Shown here in pieces: positions 63,263 to 64,000 of a stretch of DNA of 64,000 nucleotides. The position numbers and the translations under genes were made by a program. The notes below the pieces were generated by a model that saw only the letters and a program-made list of their open reading frames with translations, ran no database searches and had not been told where the DNA came from. The number at the start of each line of letters is the position of its first letter. The stretch's first letter is position 1. Origin of the DNA: Peptococcaceae bacterium UBA5767 (GTDB lineage: Bacteria > Bacillota > TC1 > UBA5767); assembly GCA_002418765.1 (NCBI GenBank), contig DIET01000014.1, positions 71,307 through 135,306 of the forward strand. Direction: 5' to 3'.

Positions 63263-63724
63263 CTAATTTTCGCTTGCTTGTTGACGATTTTTCAATTGAT
63301 TACGACCATGTTCAATGGTCTCTAACGTTTTTTCTAAATGACTTTCTAGGTTTGCAAGAATCTCATCAGCATACTCTTTGGCACCTTTTGTCATCTTTTC
63401 GGATTTCTCATTGGCTTCGAATATGATGCGCTCCGCTTCATGTTGAGCTTCTATCACAATCTTATTGTCATCAATCATAGTCCCTATATTCTGTTCGACT
63501 TCTTCCATGATGGAAGAAGCTTCACGTTGTGCCTCAGCCAAAATATTCTCTTTATCCTGTACGATTCGTCGAGCCTGACGAAGATCTTCTAATAACGTAG
63601 TTCTCAAATCTTCAATCAAACCTTGCATCTCAATTACATTCACCTTAATGGTGTTCCCAGAAAAACCACGATTTGAATTGTTGATAATTTCTTCCATTTG
63701 TTCTAATACCGTCAAAGCATCCAT
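63263..63724 (-). CDS. Coiled-coil protein of unknown function (DivIVA/ATP-synthase-b-like helix)
   Basis: 153 residues, nearly all predicted helix: LEQMEEIINNS at the start, then heptad-rich stretches rich in Glu, Ala, Arg and Lys, with repeated short motifs (AQREASSIMEEV, AQHEAERIIFEA). Clostridial homologues next to ackA are usually called ATPase or hypothetical without evidence. It lacks Walker motifs and membrane helices. AGGAGG precedes the ATG. Perhaps a DivIVA- or b-subunit-like scaffold; function unknown. Confidence 0.85.
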   Translation of the reverse strand: MDALTVLEQMEEIINNSNRGFSGNTIKVNVIEMQGLIEDLRTTLLEDLRQARRIVQDKENILAEAQREASSIMEEVEQNIGTMIDDNKIVIEAQHEAERIIFEANEKSEKMTKGAKEYADEILANLESHLEKTLETIEHGRNQLKNRQQASEN

Positions 63725-63793
63725 GCTGATCCTCCTACAGGGTTTTCTTCTATTCTACCCCTTTTTATGGGTCCTTTCAAAGTGCCTTGCAAC

Positions 63794-64000
63794 TTATTTC
63801 CTGTGATAAATTAGAATTCTGGTTTGGCCATAAATAATATTCTTTATTTCAGTCAAAGAAGACATCACTGGAAGACTAGCATAGGAATATATATCATCTT
63901 TGCTGGTTTCTATCACAACAAAGCCATCTTTTGCCACAAGCCCACGTTTACATAGAAATGTCAGGGAGGGTTCCAAGAGTCCTTTACTATATGGTGGATC
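63794..64000 (-). CDS. rsmD: 16S rRNA (guanine966-N2)-methyltransferase RsmD, C-terminal end (partial)
   Basis: The gene runs off the right edge of the window. The first visible codons read DPPYSKGLL, containing the DPPY catalytic motif of N2/N6-amino methyltransferases, and the C terminus GQTRILIYHRK matches RsmD. RsmD methylates G966 of 16S rRNA. In Bacillota coaD normally follows rsmD; here the coiled-coil gene follows directly after 69 bases. Confidence 0.88.
   Translation of the reverse strand, partial: DPPYSKGLLEPSLTFLCKRGLVAKDGFVVIETSKDDIYSYASLPVMSSLTEIKNIIYGQTRILIYHRK

Noticed and set aside
1..64000. Prophage, transposon, toxin-antitoxin or defence island
   Set aside because: No integrase, transposase, structural phage gene, restriction or Cas gene was seen; nearly every frame over 60 codons that is not antisense belongs to a recognised family.

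Overview
The window is a 64 kb piece of a low-to-moderate GC Bacillota chromosome, most likely class Clostridia. Evidence: the rimP-nusA-rnpM-ylxQ-infB-rbfA-nrnA-truB-ribF-rpsO-pnp order, a T-box leader before hisS-aspS, Cheo-type LexA boxes between lexA and a yneA-like gene, the IspH/ribosomal-protein-S1 fusion typical of Clostridia, strong AGGAGG ribosome sites, and the ylxM-ffh-rpsP-khpA-rimM-trmD-rplS and yceD-rpmF-plsX-acpP-rnc-smc-ftsY blocks. The species cannot be named from sequence alone. No phage, insertion sequence, integrase or CRISPR array was seen, and no gene-free stretch exceeds 300 bases.

Layout. 1-10.1 kb (+): translation and RNA-metabolism operon, then rpsO behind its own promoter and a structured leader, then pnp. 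10.1-13.5 kb (+): an accessory metal/oxyanion islet (arsC, arsR, ArsP-type permease, CKKC mini-thioredoxin, paired short chromate transporters) behind a consensus promoter with a palindrome that is a good ArsR operator candidate. 13.5-20.3 kb: rpmB (-), then Asp23/YloU with the fatty-acid-kinase-like YloV, (p)ppGpp synthetase RelA, D-aminoacyl-tRNA deacylase, a metallo-beta-lactamase-fold hydrolase and an LDH2-type dehydrogenase. 20.3-26.2 kb: T-box, hisS, aspS, tcdA, a tandem (double-length) CsoR-family protein, rarA. 26.2-30.2 kb: Rrf2/IscR-like regulator, cysteine desulfurase and mnmA (sulfur supply for tRNA thiolation), then lrgA-lrgB. 30.2-34.7 kb: a MacAB-like exporter on the minus strand and the divergent SOS pair yneA/lexA with three LexA boxes.

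34.7-64 kb is almost entirely minus strand: ynbB, ddl, the two subunits of class I fumarase separated by a PrsW-type membrane protease, a plus-strand tRNA-Arg(CCG), the ispH-S1 fusion, cmk, a BaiN/YhiN-like flavoprotein, ilvC, a CapA-like phosphoesterase, yajQ, rluB, rnhB, rbgA, lepB, the rplS-to-ylxM operon, an MtaD-like deaminase, ftsY, smc, rnc, acpP, plsX, rpmF, yceD, ackA, a coiled-coil protein and the end of rsmD.

Most of the window is conserved housekeeping; I do not see a wholly new multi-gene system. The best candidates for something undescribed are the tandem CsoR-like protein whose second copy has lost two of three metal ligands (24.35-24.9 kb), the PrsW protease inside the fumarase operon, the ambiguous His/Asp specifier of the hisS-aspS T-box, and the structured regulatory regions of rpsO, the rrf2 operon and the exporter operon.
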